Of a DNA stretch of 64,000 nucleotides, positions 12,491 through 21,745 are shown piece by piece. The stretch is from Tubulanus polymorphus (Eukaryota; Nemertea; Palaeonemertea; Tubulaniformes; Tubulanidae). A program made the translations under genes and the position numbers. Within the stretch, counting starts at the first letter, position 1. Each line of letters begins with the position of its first letter. The stretch is from assembly GCF_964204645.1 (NCBI RefSeq), contig NC_134029.1:15697450-15761449 (forward strand), written 5' to 3'. Under the pieces are notes generated by a model, which did no database searches, had not been told where the DNA came from, and worked only from the letters and a program-made list of their open reading frames with translations.

Positions 12491-14200
12491 CTGTAAGGAT
12501 ATATTCCCAGAAACTGAACATTATCGCCACATAGCCTATACCATCTTAACTATTTTAAAACATCGTTACTATGTAAATCTTTCACTAAAACTTTGAATAC
12601 TGAATCATTCTTCTTCTTCTGCGTCATGCAGGTATAAGGCCCGCTTGTTACTGAATCGATCGACCAATATTTACATGAACTTGTTCAGTGTTACCAGGCT
12701 CACCAAACGAAGTGATTCATACGAGGGTAGTATCGTTCATATCAATAAATCATCACATTCCGCAGTGTTGCCAGACTTCCGGAAATTTCCGGAGTTCCGG
12801 AAATCGAAACTTTCAAAAAAAAATCCGGAAATTTTCTTCTCCGTACTGCGCGAAAATGCCGTTAATTTTTATTAGAACGGCCACCCATACGCATTCGCTG
12901 TGATGATTGCACCACCACCAATCGTCATGACGACGCCGCGCAGCTCTGCGGTCGAGCGGCTTTTGTGTAAGTATACAGAGTAGTGCTTATAACTTTATTG
13001 ATTTTATACTCGAATGTGTATTGTAAAATTTTGGAGTTCAATAAACTTCTGTACTGTAACCACGACTTGACTTGCTGATGCGCCGCGCTTGTATTAGATC
13101 ATCTTTATCAGAGCATTCATAGGTACGTCCCTTCAAGTTACACATCTATGATCATCTATATAGGCTTAGGCCTAAACTATCTATGATCCGTCCTTTTTTG
13201 AATGTTCAATTTTTTTATTTTCAATAGGCCCGTATGCGATAGTTCCCCGGAAAATGAGTTTACCAAGAATTGTTGATCGGCAGAGCTCCGACTTAAAAAC
13301 TATCGATGTAGCTATAAAAAACAAATTTAGGTGGAATTGGTTAGAGGAAAAGGATTTTCATGGTGATTTCTTGTCCGATTACATACGTAAACTCGAGGAA
13401 GGTGGCCTCGCGTATTGCTTGATATGCAAAGAAATTATTAAATACGGTGGTTGAGGAAAACGGGACATAGTAAACCACGCTAAAAAACAAAAGCACACGC
13501 AAATTAGAAAGGATCTGAAAAGGAATGAAGAACTACCCGCAAGCTACCAGCCGATCATTTCAACTGAAGGCAATGAACCGTCCACTAGTAACAGTTGTAG
13601 TACTGGTAGCTTACCAATGCCATATGGGGTTGCCCCGAATGTTCCTGGTGTCCAAGGAGAAAATCGCGATATCAGGCCGAAATTCGTACCAACTATCGAC
13701 AGAATATCCCATGCACAGGCCATGACTCTATCGTTCATAGCTGAGAACTCTCTCCCAATTTCCATGTCCGAGAAGTTGATTAAGTTTGCTAAGGAGCTCA
13801 GTCGCGATGAGAAAGCGGTTTCGCAGATTACGATGGGAAGAACGTGTGCTACGTACAAACTAAAAAATGGCCTGAGTACGCACATCCGCAAAAATGTTGT
13901 GGCTGATATGCGGAAATCGTTTTTCTCGATTAATACCGATGAATGCACTGCATTAAATTTCGAAAAAGTGTTCAGCATCCTGACTTCATATTATAGTGAC
14001 GAACTTGAACGGTGCGTAGTAAATCACTACACCTCATCATCGATTTCCCGAGTCAACGTGGCGTCAGTTACAGAATTAGTTCTTAGTAAACTGAAAGCGG
14101 ACGAAATACCACTGACCAACATAGTTTCAAGTTTGTCCGACTCAACCAACTATATGCGAGGCAAGGTCAGTGGGTTTGAGACAAGACTGCGTGAAGCGTC

Positions 14201-14395
14201 AGTAATAGGGGTAATGGGCTTTCATACCAAAGGTCGAAAGGTCGAGCTCATAAAAAAACAAAATATTAAAAGTAATTAAAAAACTATAATATATTTTCAT
14301 AACCGCGTGCATTTTATATCAAAACTAAATATTTATTCTAAGATATCAATAATATAAAAAGCATATTGTATTAAATCAATTGGTTGCGAATTTAT
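14201..14395 (+). repeat. EP left terminal repeat, shared with E1/E2 ends
   Basis: After AGTAATAGGGG comes a 16-bp stretch unlike E1 or E2. Next is a conserved box ending CAAAGGTCGAAAGGTCGAG with a doubled GGTCGA motif, then a long A/T block with TATATTTTCATAACCG and AAGCATATTGTATTAAATC. E1 and E2 termini match over most of this. It is a plausible integrase-binding and replication-start region. The mirror copy is 19379-19573. Confidence 0.85.
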
Positions 14396-14409
14396 TTTTC
14401 ATTTTCTAC

Positions 14410-14642
14410 TCGCTAGAAAAAGTGTGAGTAAAGTGTGAGTGAAATAATTCATATTTTAACAGATTTCGAGTAAAAATATAAGTAAAATAAATGGATAACT
14501 AAAAGAATATAAAAGTGTGAGTAAAGTGTGAGTGAAATAGTTTATATTTTAAACATATTTCAATATTTATATTTGTATGAGTTAGATTTTTAAACATTAA
14601 AGTGTGAGTAAAGTGTGAGTGAAATAATTCATATTTAAAACA
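14410..14642 (+). repeat. Iteron-like repeats in the EP left subterminal region
   Basis: Three copies of GTGTGAGTAAAGTGTGAG, each followed by TGAAATA and a TTCATATTT-like tail, start near 14420, 14515 and 14602, about 90 bp apart. They lie between the terminal repeat and the first gene. They could be protein-binding sites for replication or transcription. The mirror set is at 19132-19362. Confidence 0.75.
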
Positions 14643-14699
14643 TTGAATATTTATATTTATATGTGTTGGATTCATTTTAATAAAAGTTTTGTTATTAAA

Positions 14700-15323
14700 A
14701 TGAAGACAGAAGAAGAAGAAGAACCCAACTTTAAAATCGAAATCAATGAAACCAATAAATCATTTTCACAGTTTTACATTAAAAATTATATTTCAGCAAC
14801 AAATTTAGTGTCCGCAAGACATTATAAAATCGATAATATTACTATGATTAATCAAATATTATCAAATGAAACATATTTACTTACTGAACTAGTAGATACT
14901 TTTGATAATGGCGTTAAAAATCCTAAAATATTCAATACAGTTTTAAATTTTAAAGGAACTTTAGATGAAAACATAATTAATATTCTTAAAACTCCTTTCA
15001 ATGAAAGAAATGATGATATAATACTTTCAAAAGATTACAATGATTTGATTGACTTAAGAATTGAAAGAAGACAATTATATTATTTCAATTTTGATAATAA
15101 ACAAATTATCTATAATGAAAATTCATCAAATATTGGAATTCAATGTGAATTAGATAATGAAAAATCATTTAAAGATATTGCAGTTCAATGTAATTTAGAT
15201 GATGAATTTAGAAAATTCAATCCTAATGAAAAAGTGCATTGTTATTGCGGAGGTAAATATTTAAAATCACATAAATCAAAGCATTATGAAACAATTAAAC
15301 ATAAAAACTGGCGTAAAGAGTAA
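14700..15323 (+). CDS. EP small protein 1 (207 aa) with C-terminal zinc-knuckle-like motif, left copy
   Basis: Start chosen at ATG 14700 because it follows the ATTAAAATG context shared with E1 polymerase and the E3 91-codon-type gene; an upstream ATG at 14661 is possible. The protein begins with a glutamate run (EEEEE), has no membrane segment, and ends with a CYCGGKY...H...H pattern (about residues 180-203), a likely zinc-binding motif. The function is unknown. By its start context and position next to the iterons it could be an early regulator or a replication-site binding protein, but that is inference. The reading frame is complete. Confidence 0.7.
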   Translation: MKTEEEEEPNFKIEINETNKSFSQFYIKNYISATNLVSARHYKIDNITMINQILSNETYLLTELVDTFDNGVKNPKIFNTVLNFKGTLDENIINILKTPFNERNDDIILSKDYNDLIDLRIERRQLYYFNFDNKQIIYNENSSNIGIQCELDNEKSFKDIAVQCNLDDEFRKFNPNEKVHCYCGGKYLKSHKSKHYETIKHKNWRKE

Positions 15324-15364
15324 CAATTCTACATTATAATTATTGAATTGAGTTAAAAGATTTA

Positions 15365-15620
15365 AATATCTAATAGACTGTTAAAATGATAAATTGTTTG
15401 ACAGTTGAAATGATAAATGATTTGACAGTTGAAATGATAAATTGTTTGACAGTTGAAATGATAAATTGTTTGACAGTTGAAATGATAAATGATTTGACAG
15501 TTGAAATGATAAATTGTTTGACAGTTGAAATGATAAATTGTTTGACAGTTGAAATGTTAAATTGTTTGATTGTTGAAATGTAAAATTGTTAGACTGTTGA
15601 AATGTTAAATTGTTTGTTTG
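15365..15620 (+). repeat. 24-bp minisatellite, left EP arm, open as an 8-residue repeat
   Basis: About ten tandem 24-bp units; because 24 is a multiple of three, the frame 15386-15583 stays open and reads repeated MINCLTVE or MINDLTVE. I do not claim it is translated: no typical start context is seen and the ORF could be a by-product of the repeat. Units are contiguous with no spacers, so it is not a CRISPR array. The mirror copy is at 18155-18410. Confidence 0.8.
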
Positions 15621-15697
15621 AAAATTTAATTGTTATTTGATTTGAAACATATAAATATTAAATATTTTATAAACTGTTTAATTTTTCTCTTAAATAA

Positions 15698-15916
15698 ATG
15701 GATGGTTTCATCCCAACTGGGAAAAGTGATTTGAAACATTATTTAGTTGCTGGAGGTTTAATATTGGCGGCATTATACTTTTACTATGAAAATATTTCAA
15801 AAGATTTGATGAATGAAAATAATAAATTGAGTAAAAAATTAAAGAAGTTAAATGGAAACAATCACAGAAATAAAAAGAATAAAAAAGTTAATTTAGAAAA
15901 TGATTTAGAGGATTAA
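15698..15916 (+). CDS. EP small protein 2 (72 aa), single-pass membrane protein, left copy
   Basis: ATG 15698 directly follows TTTTTCTCTTAAATAA, the same start context as capsid and other virion genes of E2-E4. The protein has a hydrophobic segment at about residues 15-30 (YLVAGGLILAALYFYY) and a basic, asparagine/lysine-rich tail (about 40-66). A small virion or host-membrane protein is possible. I do not recognise the family. It is identical in outline to the copy at 17857-18075. Confidence 0.7.
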   Translation: MDGFIPTGKSDLKHYLVAGGLILAALYFYYENISKDLMNENNKLSKKLKKLNGNNHRNKKNKKVNLENDLED

Positions 15917-15954
15917 AACAACATCTTTTAATTTCATATATTTTGACTATAAAA

Positions 15955-16257
15955 ATGAGTGAAAATATATTAAACTTATTACATCTAATATATAAAAATC
16001 AACAGAATATTAAATCAATTATTATGCTTACAGGTTTATTTTCATTCTCAGTTTATAGTATAAAACAGTTGTTAGAATTCTATGATTGCTGTAAAATTAG
16101 ATACACTGAATTAATAGAAAATATGAATTATATTTCAGATAGATTGAATAATATTAAATGCTGTGAAAAATGCAATAAAAGATATAAAAATAAAAAGAGT
16201 TTGAGAAATCACATGTATATTCATGAACTTGATGAAAAATTATATGAATCAAAATAA
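15955..16257 (+). CDS. EP small protein 3 (100 aa), membrane segment plus C2H2 finger, left copy
   Basis: ATG 15955 follows TTTTGACTATAAAA, a start context close to the late class. A hydrophobic stretch at residues 20-36 is followed by a helical spacer and a canonical C2H2 finger: C70-x2-C73-x12-H86-x3-H90. Combining a membrane segment with a DNA/RNA-binding-type finger is unusual; it could tether nucleic acid to a membrane or virion. Family unknown. The mirrored copy is 17516-17818. Confidence 0.7.
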   Translation: MSENILNLLHLIYKNQQNIKSIIMLTGLFSFSVYSIKQLLEFYDCCKIRYTELIENMNYISDRLNNIKCCEKCNKRYKNKKSLRNHMYIHELDEKLYESK

Positions 16258-16320
16258 GAAATCGACTGTTAAATTAGCTGAAAATATAAAATATATTAGT
16301 TGAAATGTATTGTATACTAA

Positions 16321-17454
16321 TGGATGAGTGGATGAATTGGATGAGTTGGATGAATTGGAAGAGTGGAAGAGTGGATGAGTGTAACAGAAGTAATTTATGT
16401 TTTAATTCATTCAAGTATGATATTTTAAATTCTTTACACTTGACTAGGATAATACTAGAGTGATATTAGTTAGTTGGCTTATTCAATAAGAGAAACAATG
16501 AAATAATACAAGAGTGATACTAACAGTTAAAGTTATTGAATTTCTTGTTAAATCTATTTGAATTCTAGTCAATTCTTGTTAACCAATAGCGTGAATAGAA
16601 ATCAAAAAGATTTAAATAAAAAAACAATAAGTTACATCAGTTAGAACCTTTATTATTTTTTAATTACTTCTGAGACTACAATTTCCATATGAATTTAAAT
16701 TTATAAAATAAAATCCTAATTCAAAATATTATAGAATTCACTGTATATTGATGGATGAGTGGATGAATTGGATGAGTTGGATGAATTGGAAGAGTGGAAG
16801 AGTGGATGAGTGTAATAATATATAATTTACATATGTTTTTTATTTTTAAAACAGTAAGAGTTTGATTTGAAGTTATTTTATCAATTTTATACTATATTTA
16901 AATATTATTAAAATAATATATATATTGTATTAAATTTAATAAAGAATATAAATATTATTACACTCATCCACTCTTCCACTCTTCCAATTCATCCAACTCA
17001 TCCAATTCATCCACTCATCCATCAATATACAGTGAATTCTATAATATTTTGAATTAGGATTTTATTTTATAAATTTAAATTCATATGGAAATTGTAGTCT
17101 CAGAAGTAATTAAAAAATAATAAAGGTTCTAACTGATGTAACTTATTGTTTTTTTATCTAAATCTTTTTGATTTCTATTCACGCTATTGGTTAACAAGAA
17201 TTGACTAGAATTCAAATAGATTTAACAAGAAATTCAATAACTTTAACTGTTAGTATCACTCTTGTATTATTTCATTGTTTCTCTTATTGAATAAGCCAAC
17301 TAACTAATATCACTCTAGTATTATCCTAGTCAAGTGTAAAGAATTTAAAATATCATACTTGAATGAATTAAAACATAAATTACTTCTGTTACACTCATCC
17401 ACTCTTCCACTCTTCCAATTCATCCAACTCATCCAATTCATCCACTCATCCATT
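16321..17454. repeat. Four copies of a GGATGAGT/GGAAGAGT-type repeat around the EP centre
   Basis: A block of about 60 bp built from GGATGAGTGGATGAATTGG and GGAAGAGT units occurs at about 16321-16384 and 16749-16815 on the left, and inverted at 16959-17025 and 17390-17454 on the right. The inner pair lies next to the spacer, so in single strands the arms would begin pairing here. Between the two left copies (16385-16748) I see no gene. Confidence 0.75.
16821..16952. other. Central unpaired spacer of EP
   Basis: About 132 bp of A/T-rich DNA lying between the two arms, with no internal symmetry and no ORF. It would be the loop if the palindrome extruded or folded back after replication. Confidence 0.75.
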
Positions 17455-17515
17455 AGTATACAATACATTTCAACTAATATATTTTATATTTTCAGCTAAT
17501 TTAACAGTCGATTTC

Positions 17516-17818
17516 TTATTTTGATTCATATAATTTTTCATCAAGTTCATGAATATACATGTGATTTCTCAAACTCTTTTTATTTTTATATCTTTTATTG
17601 CATTTTTCACAGCATTTAATATTATTCAATCTATCTGAAATATAATTCATATTTTCTATTAATTCAGTGTATCTAATTTTACAGCAATCATAGAATTCTA
17701 ACAACTGTTTTATACTATAAACTGAGAATGAAAATAAACCTGTAAGCATAATAATTGATTTAATATTCTGTTGATTTTTATATATTAGATGTAATAAGTT
17801 TAATATATTTTCACTCAT
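17516..17818 (-). CDS. EP small protein 3, right-arm copy
   Basis: The translated product is the same as that of 15955-16257, including the membrane segment and the C2H2 finger. It is read outward toward the right terminus, so both cassettes point toward the EP centre from their own ends. Confidence 0.7.
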   Translation of the reverse strand: MSENILNLLHLIYKNQQNIKSIIMLTGLFSFSVYSIKQLLEFYDCCKIRYTELIENMNYISDRLNNIKCCEKCNKRYKNKKSLRNHMYIHELDEKLYESK

Positions 17819-17856
17819 TTTTATAGTCAAAATATATGAAATTAAAAGATGTTGTT

Positions 17857-18075
17857 TTAATCCTCTAAATCATTTTCTAAATTAACTTTTTTATTCTTTT
17901 TATTTCTGTGATTGTTTCCATTTAACTTCTTTAATTTTTTACTCAATTTATTATTTTCATTCATCAAATCTTTTGAAATATTTTCATAGTAAAAGTATAA
18001 TGCCGCCAATATTAAACCTCCAGCAACTAAATAATGTTTCAAATCACTTTTCCCAGTTGGGATGAAACCATCCAT
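17857..18075 (-). CDS. EP small protein 2, right-arm copy
   Basis: Same 72-residue membrane protein as 15698-15916, with the same TTAAATAAATG start context. The reading frame is complete. Confidence 0.7.
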   Translation of the reverse strand: MDGFIPTGKSDLKHYLVAGGLILAALYFYYENISKDLMNENNKLSKKLKKLNGNNHRNKKNKKVNLENDLED

Positions 18076-18154
18076 TTATTTAAGAGAAAAATTAAACAGT
18101 TTATAAAATATTTAATATTTATATGTTTCAAATCAAATAACAATTAAATTTTCA

Positions 18155-18410
18155 AACAAACAATTTAACATTTCAACAGTCTAACAATTTTACATTTCAA
18201 CAATCAAACAATTTAACATTTCAACTGTCAAACAATTTATCATTTCAACTGTCAAACAATTTATCATTTCAACTGTCAAATCATTTATCATTTCAACTGT
18301 CAAACAATTTATCATTTCAACTGTCAAACAATTTATCATTTCAACTGTCAAATCATTTATCATTTCAACTGTCAAACAATTTATCATTTTAACAGTCTAT
18401 TAGATATTTA
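18155..18410 (-). repeat. 24-bp minisatellite, right EP arm
   Basis: Mirror image of 15365-15620 with the same unit number and the same variant units in the same order. Tandem arrays usually diverge quickly, so the two arms are either very young or kept alike by copying. Confidence 0.8.
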
Positions 18411-18449
18411 AATCTTTTAACTCAATTCAATAATTATAATGTAGAATTG

Positions 18450-19074
18450 TTACTCTTTACGCCAGTTTTTATGTTTAATTGTTTCATAATGCTTTGATTT
18501 ATGTGATTTTAAATATTTACCTCCGCAATAACAATGCACTTTTTCATTAGGATTGAATTTTCTCAAATTCATCATCTAAATTACATTGAACTGCAATATC
18601 TTTAAATGATTTTTCATTATCTAATTCACATTGAATTCCAATATTTGAGGAATTTTCATTATAGATAATTTGTTTATTATCAAAATTGAAATAATATAAT
18701 TGTCTTCTTTCAATTCTTAAGTCAATCAAATCATTGTAATCTTTTGAAAGTATTATATCATCATTTCTTTCATTGAAAGGAGTTTTAAGAATATTAATTA
18801 TGTTTTCATCTAAAGTTCCTTTAAAATTTAAAACTGTATTGAATATTTTAGGATTTTTAACGCCATTATCAAAAGTATCTACTAGTTCAGTAAGTAAATA
18901 TGTTTCATTTGATAATATTTGATTAATCATAGTAATATTATCGATTTTATAATGTCTTGCGGACACTAAATTTGTTGCTGAAATATAATTTTTAATGTAA
19001 AACTGTGAAAATGATTTATTGGTTTCATTGATTTCGATTTTAAAGTTGGGTTCTTCTTCTTCTTCTGTCTTCAT
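18450..19074 (-). pseudogene. EP small protein 1, right-arm copy with 1-bp frameshift
   Basis: Start at 19074 in the same ATTAAAATG context. One extra base near 18563 (relative to the left arm) shifts the frame, so the open frame stops at 18547 and loses the CYCGG zinc motif. Otherwise it matches 14700-15323. This is the only gene-breaking difference between the arms. Confidence 0.75.
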
Positions 19075-19131
19075 TTTAATAACAAAACTTTTATTAAAAT
19101 GAATCCAACACATATAAATATAAATATTCAA

Positions 19132-19573
19132 TGTTTTAAATATGAATTATTTCACTCACACTTTACTCACACTTTAATGTTTAAAAATCTAACTCATACA
19201 AATATAAATATTGAAATATGTTTAAAATATAGACTATTTCACTCACACTATACTCACACTTTTATATTCTTTTAGTTATCCATCTATTTTACTTATATTT
19301 TTACTCGAAATCTGTTAAAATATGAATTATTTCACTCACACTTTACTCACACTTTTTCTAGCGAGTAGAAAATGAAAAATAAATTCGTGACCAATTGATT
19401 TAATACAATATGCTTTTTATATTATTGATATCTTAGAATAAATATTTAGTTTTGATTTAAAATGCACGCGGTTATGAAAATATATTATAGTTTTTTAATT
19501 ACTTTTAATATTTTGTTTTTTTATGAGCTCGACCTTTCGACCTTTGGTATGAAAGCCCATTACCCCTATTACT
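19132..19573 (-). repeat. EP right subterminal iterons and terminal repeat
   Basis: Mirror of 14201-14642: three iteron-like repeats with a few substitutions (for example one AAAG to ATAG change), then the shared terminal block ending CCCCTATTACT. Small differences cluster at the inner edge of the terminal repeat. Confidence 0.8.
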
Positions 19574-21745
19574 AGCGTCGCCACAGCTACTTGACATAGA
19601 CGGTGACGTTTGCCACCACATTCACAATTCCGTTAAAAACTTCTGTTCACACTTCGACACGATCGCCGAGAAACTAGCCGACGATATGCACACCGATTTC
19701 AAATATAGTCCAGACCTTCGTGATGCACTGGCCGAATTGTGTCAAATACTGGGAATCCCGTATGTCATCCCAGCCCAGCGCATTCCCCACCGCTGGTTGT
19801 CGGCATTTGACGTAACTGTTAAAAGCCTAAAGATCATCGAAGGGCTTTCCCTGTTTTATTTCACTTGGATACCTGAGAAGGCGAATTACCAAGAATTGAT
19901 TGTTAACATTCTCAGATCCGTTCCGGCAAATGCAAGAAAAAGGGTCTACGAAATCATCGGCGAGTTAAAAAAGAAAGATTTGACCTCTGATGGACGGAAC
20001 AGAAAAATGCGCATTGTAGATAAACTGTTTTTCAAGCGACGTGAAACCCTGATCATCATGTATTTTTACTCGCGAGTTCTTCCGTTATTCAAGTCGTTCG
20101 TTTTGGCATTCGAGAGTAGTGAGCCAAAAATGCACAAACTGCACGATAAACTCTGTGATCTAATGAGCCATTTTCTCTGTTGTTTTCTGAAACATGAAAC
20201 AGTATCTGGATTGTCAGCACGGAAACTGCTCACGCTAGACTGTACAAAAAACTACCTACCCGTTAATGAGATGTACGTCGGAGAGGAGGCAAAGCGATTG
20301 TTGGCAAAGTGTGATGTAACTGATCGCAACAGAATACTGTTAAAAATTCGAGGTGCATATACTGAAGCAGCAACGTATCTACAGAAAAAGTTACCGCTGG
20401 AGAACAAAGTTCTACGTTACATGTCTGCATTGGACCCTGAGGCCATGGGTCATTCGGATACGTGCACTGCTCTGAAGAGACTTGTGGCTTTCTTTCCTAC
20501 CGTAATCATGCCAGATGACCTTGATAGCCATGATTCTTACAAGTTAGAGTGCAGCAAGTTACAGTCAGACAAAACACTTCCACCTTGTGATGAAAACACT
20601 CGCCTTGACACGTGGTGGACAGACATCTTCAAAACGAAGAAATATCCTACACTGGCGAAGATTGTCAAAGCAGCAATTAGCGTCTTTACTGCACCTCGCA
20701 TTGAGCAATCGTTTTCAGCTATGAATGACTTGATCGATAAGAAGTCAAACCGGATGGCCACTTCAACGTATGCCGCTATACAGAACGTAAAATACAACCT
20801 GAAGTCACGCCAGACAACAACTCTTGAACTCTATCACCGAGAAAACATTCCCCAAAGTCCAGTAAACCGAGACATGGTGTAACACATGCAAACAGCTTGT
20901 GGCCGTCACAAGCGGCAACGGCAGGAGAAGCAACAAGCTCAGCTGGCAAAGAAACGAAAATTAGGACTAGATTCCATGGTAGCAACTGCTCCTGTTCTGT
21001 TACGACCAAAGATTGTATCCAGGAATAAGTCGAAGTCAATTGTTCGAAAACGAGCCACATTGTCAACTGCAGGTAGCCGACGAACCGTACATGAACTTGC
21101 CAAAGAGGCAAAACAGCGAATTATGAAAGCGGTCTTGGCGAAAAATAAGAGAAAAAACTAAAATGTTTACCGTGGTTAGTATGTTCCGTTGTTCGTATCG
21201 TTTTCACAGTCATTGAAGAAGGCATTTTCCATAATGAATAATAAAATGATAAATCATAGTTGACAAAATATGTGAATAAGTGTTTATTTTTTAATTTTCG
21301 TAATTTATTTCTGAACGCAAATTCCTTACTGAACACATTGATGCATAATATTCACGGATAAATTGATTATTAACGAAATTTTAAATATTTCCTTGCCAAC
21401 TAAGCGCTCAAGCGCTACGATCTTGAATTTGTGAGCGTTCATCGGCGCATTTGAACTGCAATAATTCAGGACTCGACCCGTAATGCGTGAGAAGATGCTG
21501 ATCGTCAACGAATGAGGATGTACCACATTGGAAATAGCCATTACCTTCCAGAATATAATAAGTTGTTCGTGGGTTCACGATCGCTCTAAGTGCTCGGAAA
21601 ACGCTTCTAATTTCTGAAATTTTCTTGGGGGGAGGGACCCCCAGACCCCCCGAAATGGCTTCGCGCCTTCGGCGCTCGCAAGTTTGTGTATGTCAATAAA
21701 TACTTCCGGATATAGCTAAGCTAGGTGCTGGCAACACTGATTCCG

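Larger units (their letters stand above)
14201..19573. mobile_element. EP, 5.4-kb giant palindromic satellite-like element
   Basis: The element begins AGTAATAGGGG and ends CCCCTATTACT, flanked by direct repeats AGCGTC (14195-14200 and 19574-19579), the 6-bp duplication expected of Maverick-type integrase. Its two halves (14201-16820 and 16953-19573) are reverse complements with only a few substitutions and a 1-bp indel. Every ORF on the left (+) is repeated on the right (-). It encodes no integrase, polymerase or capsid, but its outer 190 bp resemble those of E1 and E2. I infer a non-autonomous element supplied in trans by such viruses; the palindromic form may come from snap-back replication. 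Confidence 0.9.
13254..21161 (+). pseudogene. hAT transposase, interrupted by EP and two stops
   Basis: The ATG at 13254 opens a frame with a BED-type finger (CLIC near residue 58, then H residues near 75-83), cut by an in-frame TGA at 13452-13454. The frame continues to 14200, where EP sits, and resumes right after the duplicated AGCGTC at 19579 in the same phase. The C-terminal part ends with the hATC dimerisation region (TAPRIEQSFSAMNDLI...SNRMA) near 20690-20760. A TAA at 20880-20882 is followed in frame by a lysine/arginine-rich tail to 21161, which may be the true C terminus or 3' noise. The enzyme would cut and paste the hAT element in the nucleus. EP insertion would have inactivated it even without the stops. 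Confidence 0.85.
12763..21739. mobile_element. hAT transposon, split by element EP
   Basis: The left end reads CAGTGTTGCCAG and the right end CTGGCAACACTG, a typical hAT terminal inverted repeat. ATTCCG abuts both ends (12757-12762 and 21740-21745); hAT duplications are usually 8 bp, so two positions may have drifted. Without the 5.37-kb EP insert the transposon is about 3.6 kb with one transposase gene. A CG-rich tract with CCTTCGGCG near 21660-21680 precedes the right end. Confidence 0.85.

Noticed and set aside
13544-13978. Minus-strand 144-codon ORF
   Set aside because: Shadow of the hAT transposase on the other strand.
15365-15620. CRISPR-like array
   Set aside because: Units are directly contiguous 24-bp copies without unique spacers, in animal DNA; it is a minisatellite.
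14201-19573. Palindrome as an assembly artefact
   Set aside because: It has matching 6-bp target duplications, a unique spacer and a few real differences between arms, so an artefact is unlikely, though not excluded without reads.
20537-21111. Minus-strand ORFs of 86 and 111 codons
   Set aside because: Shadows of the transposase C-terminal coding region.
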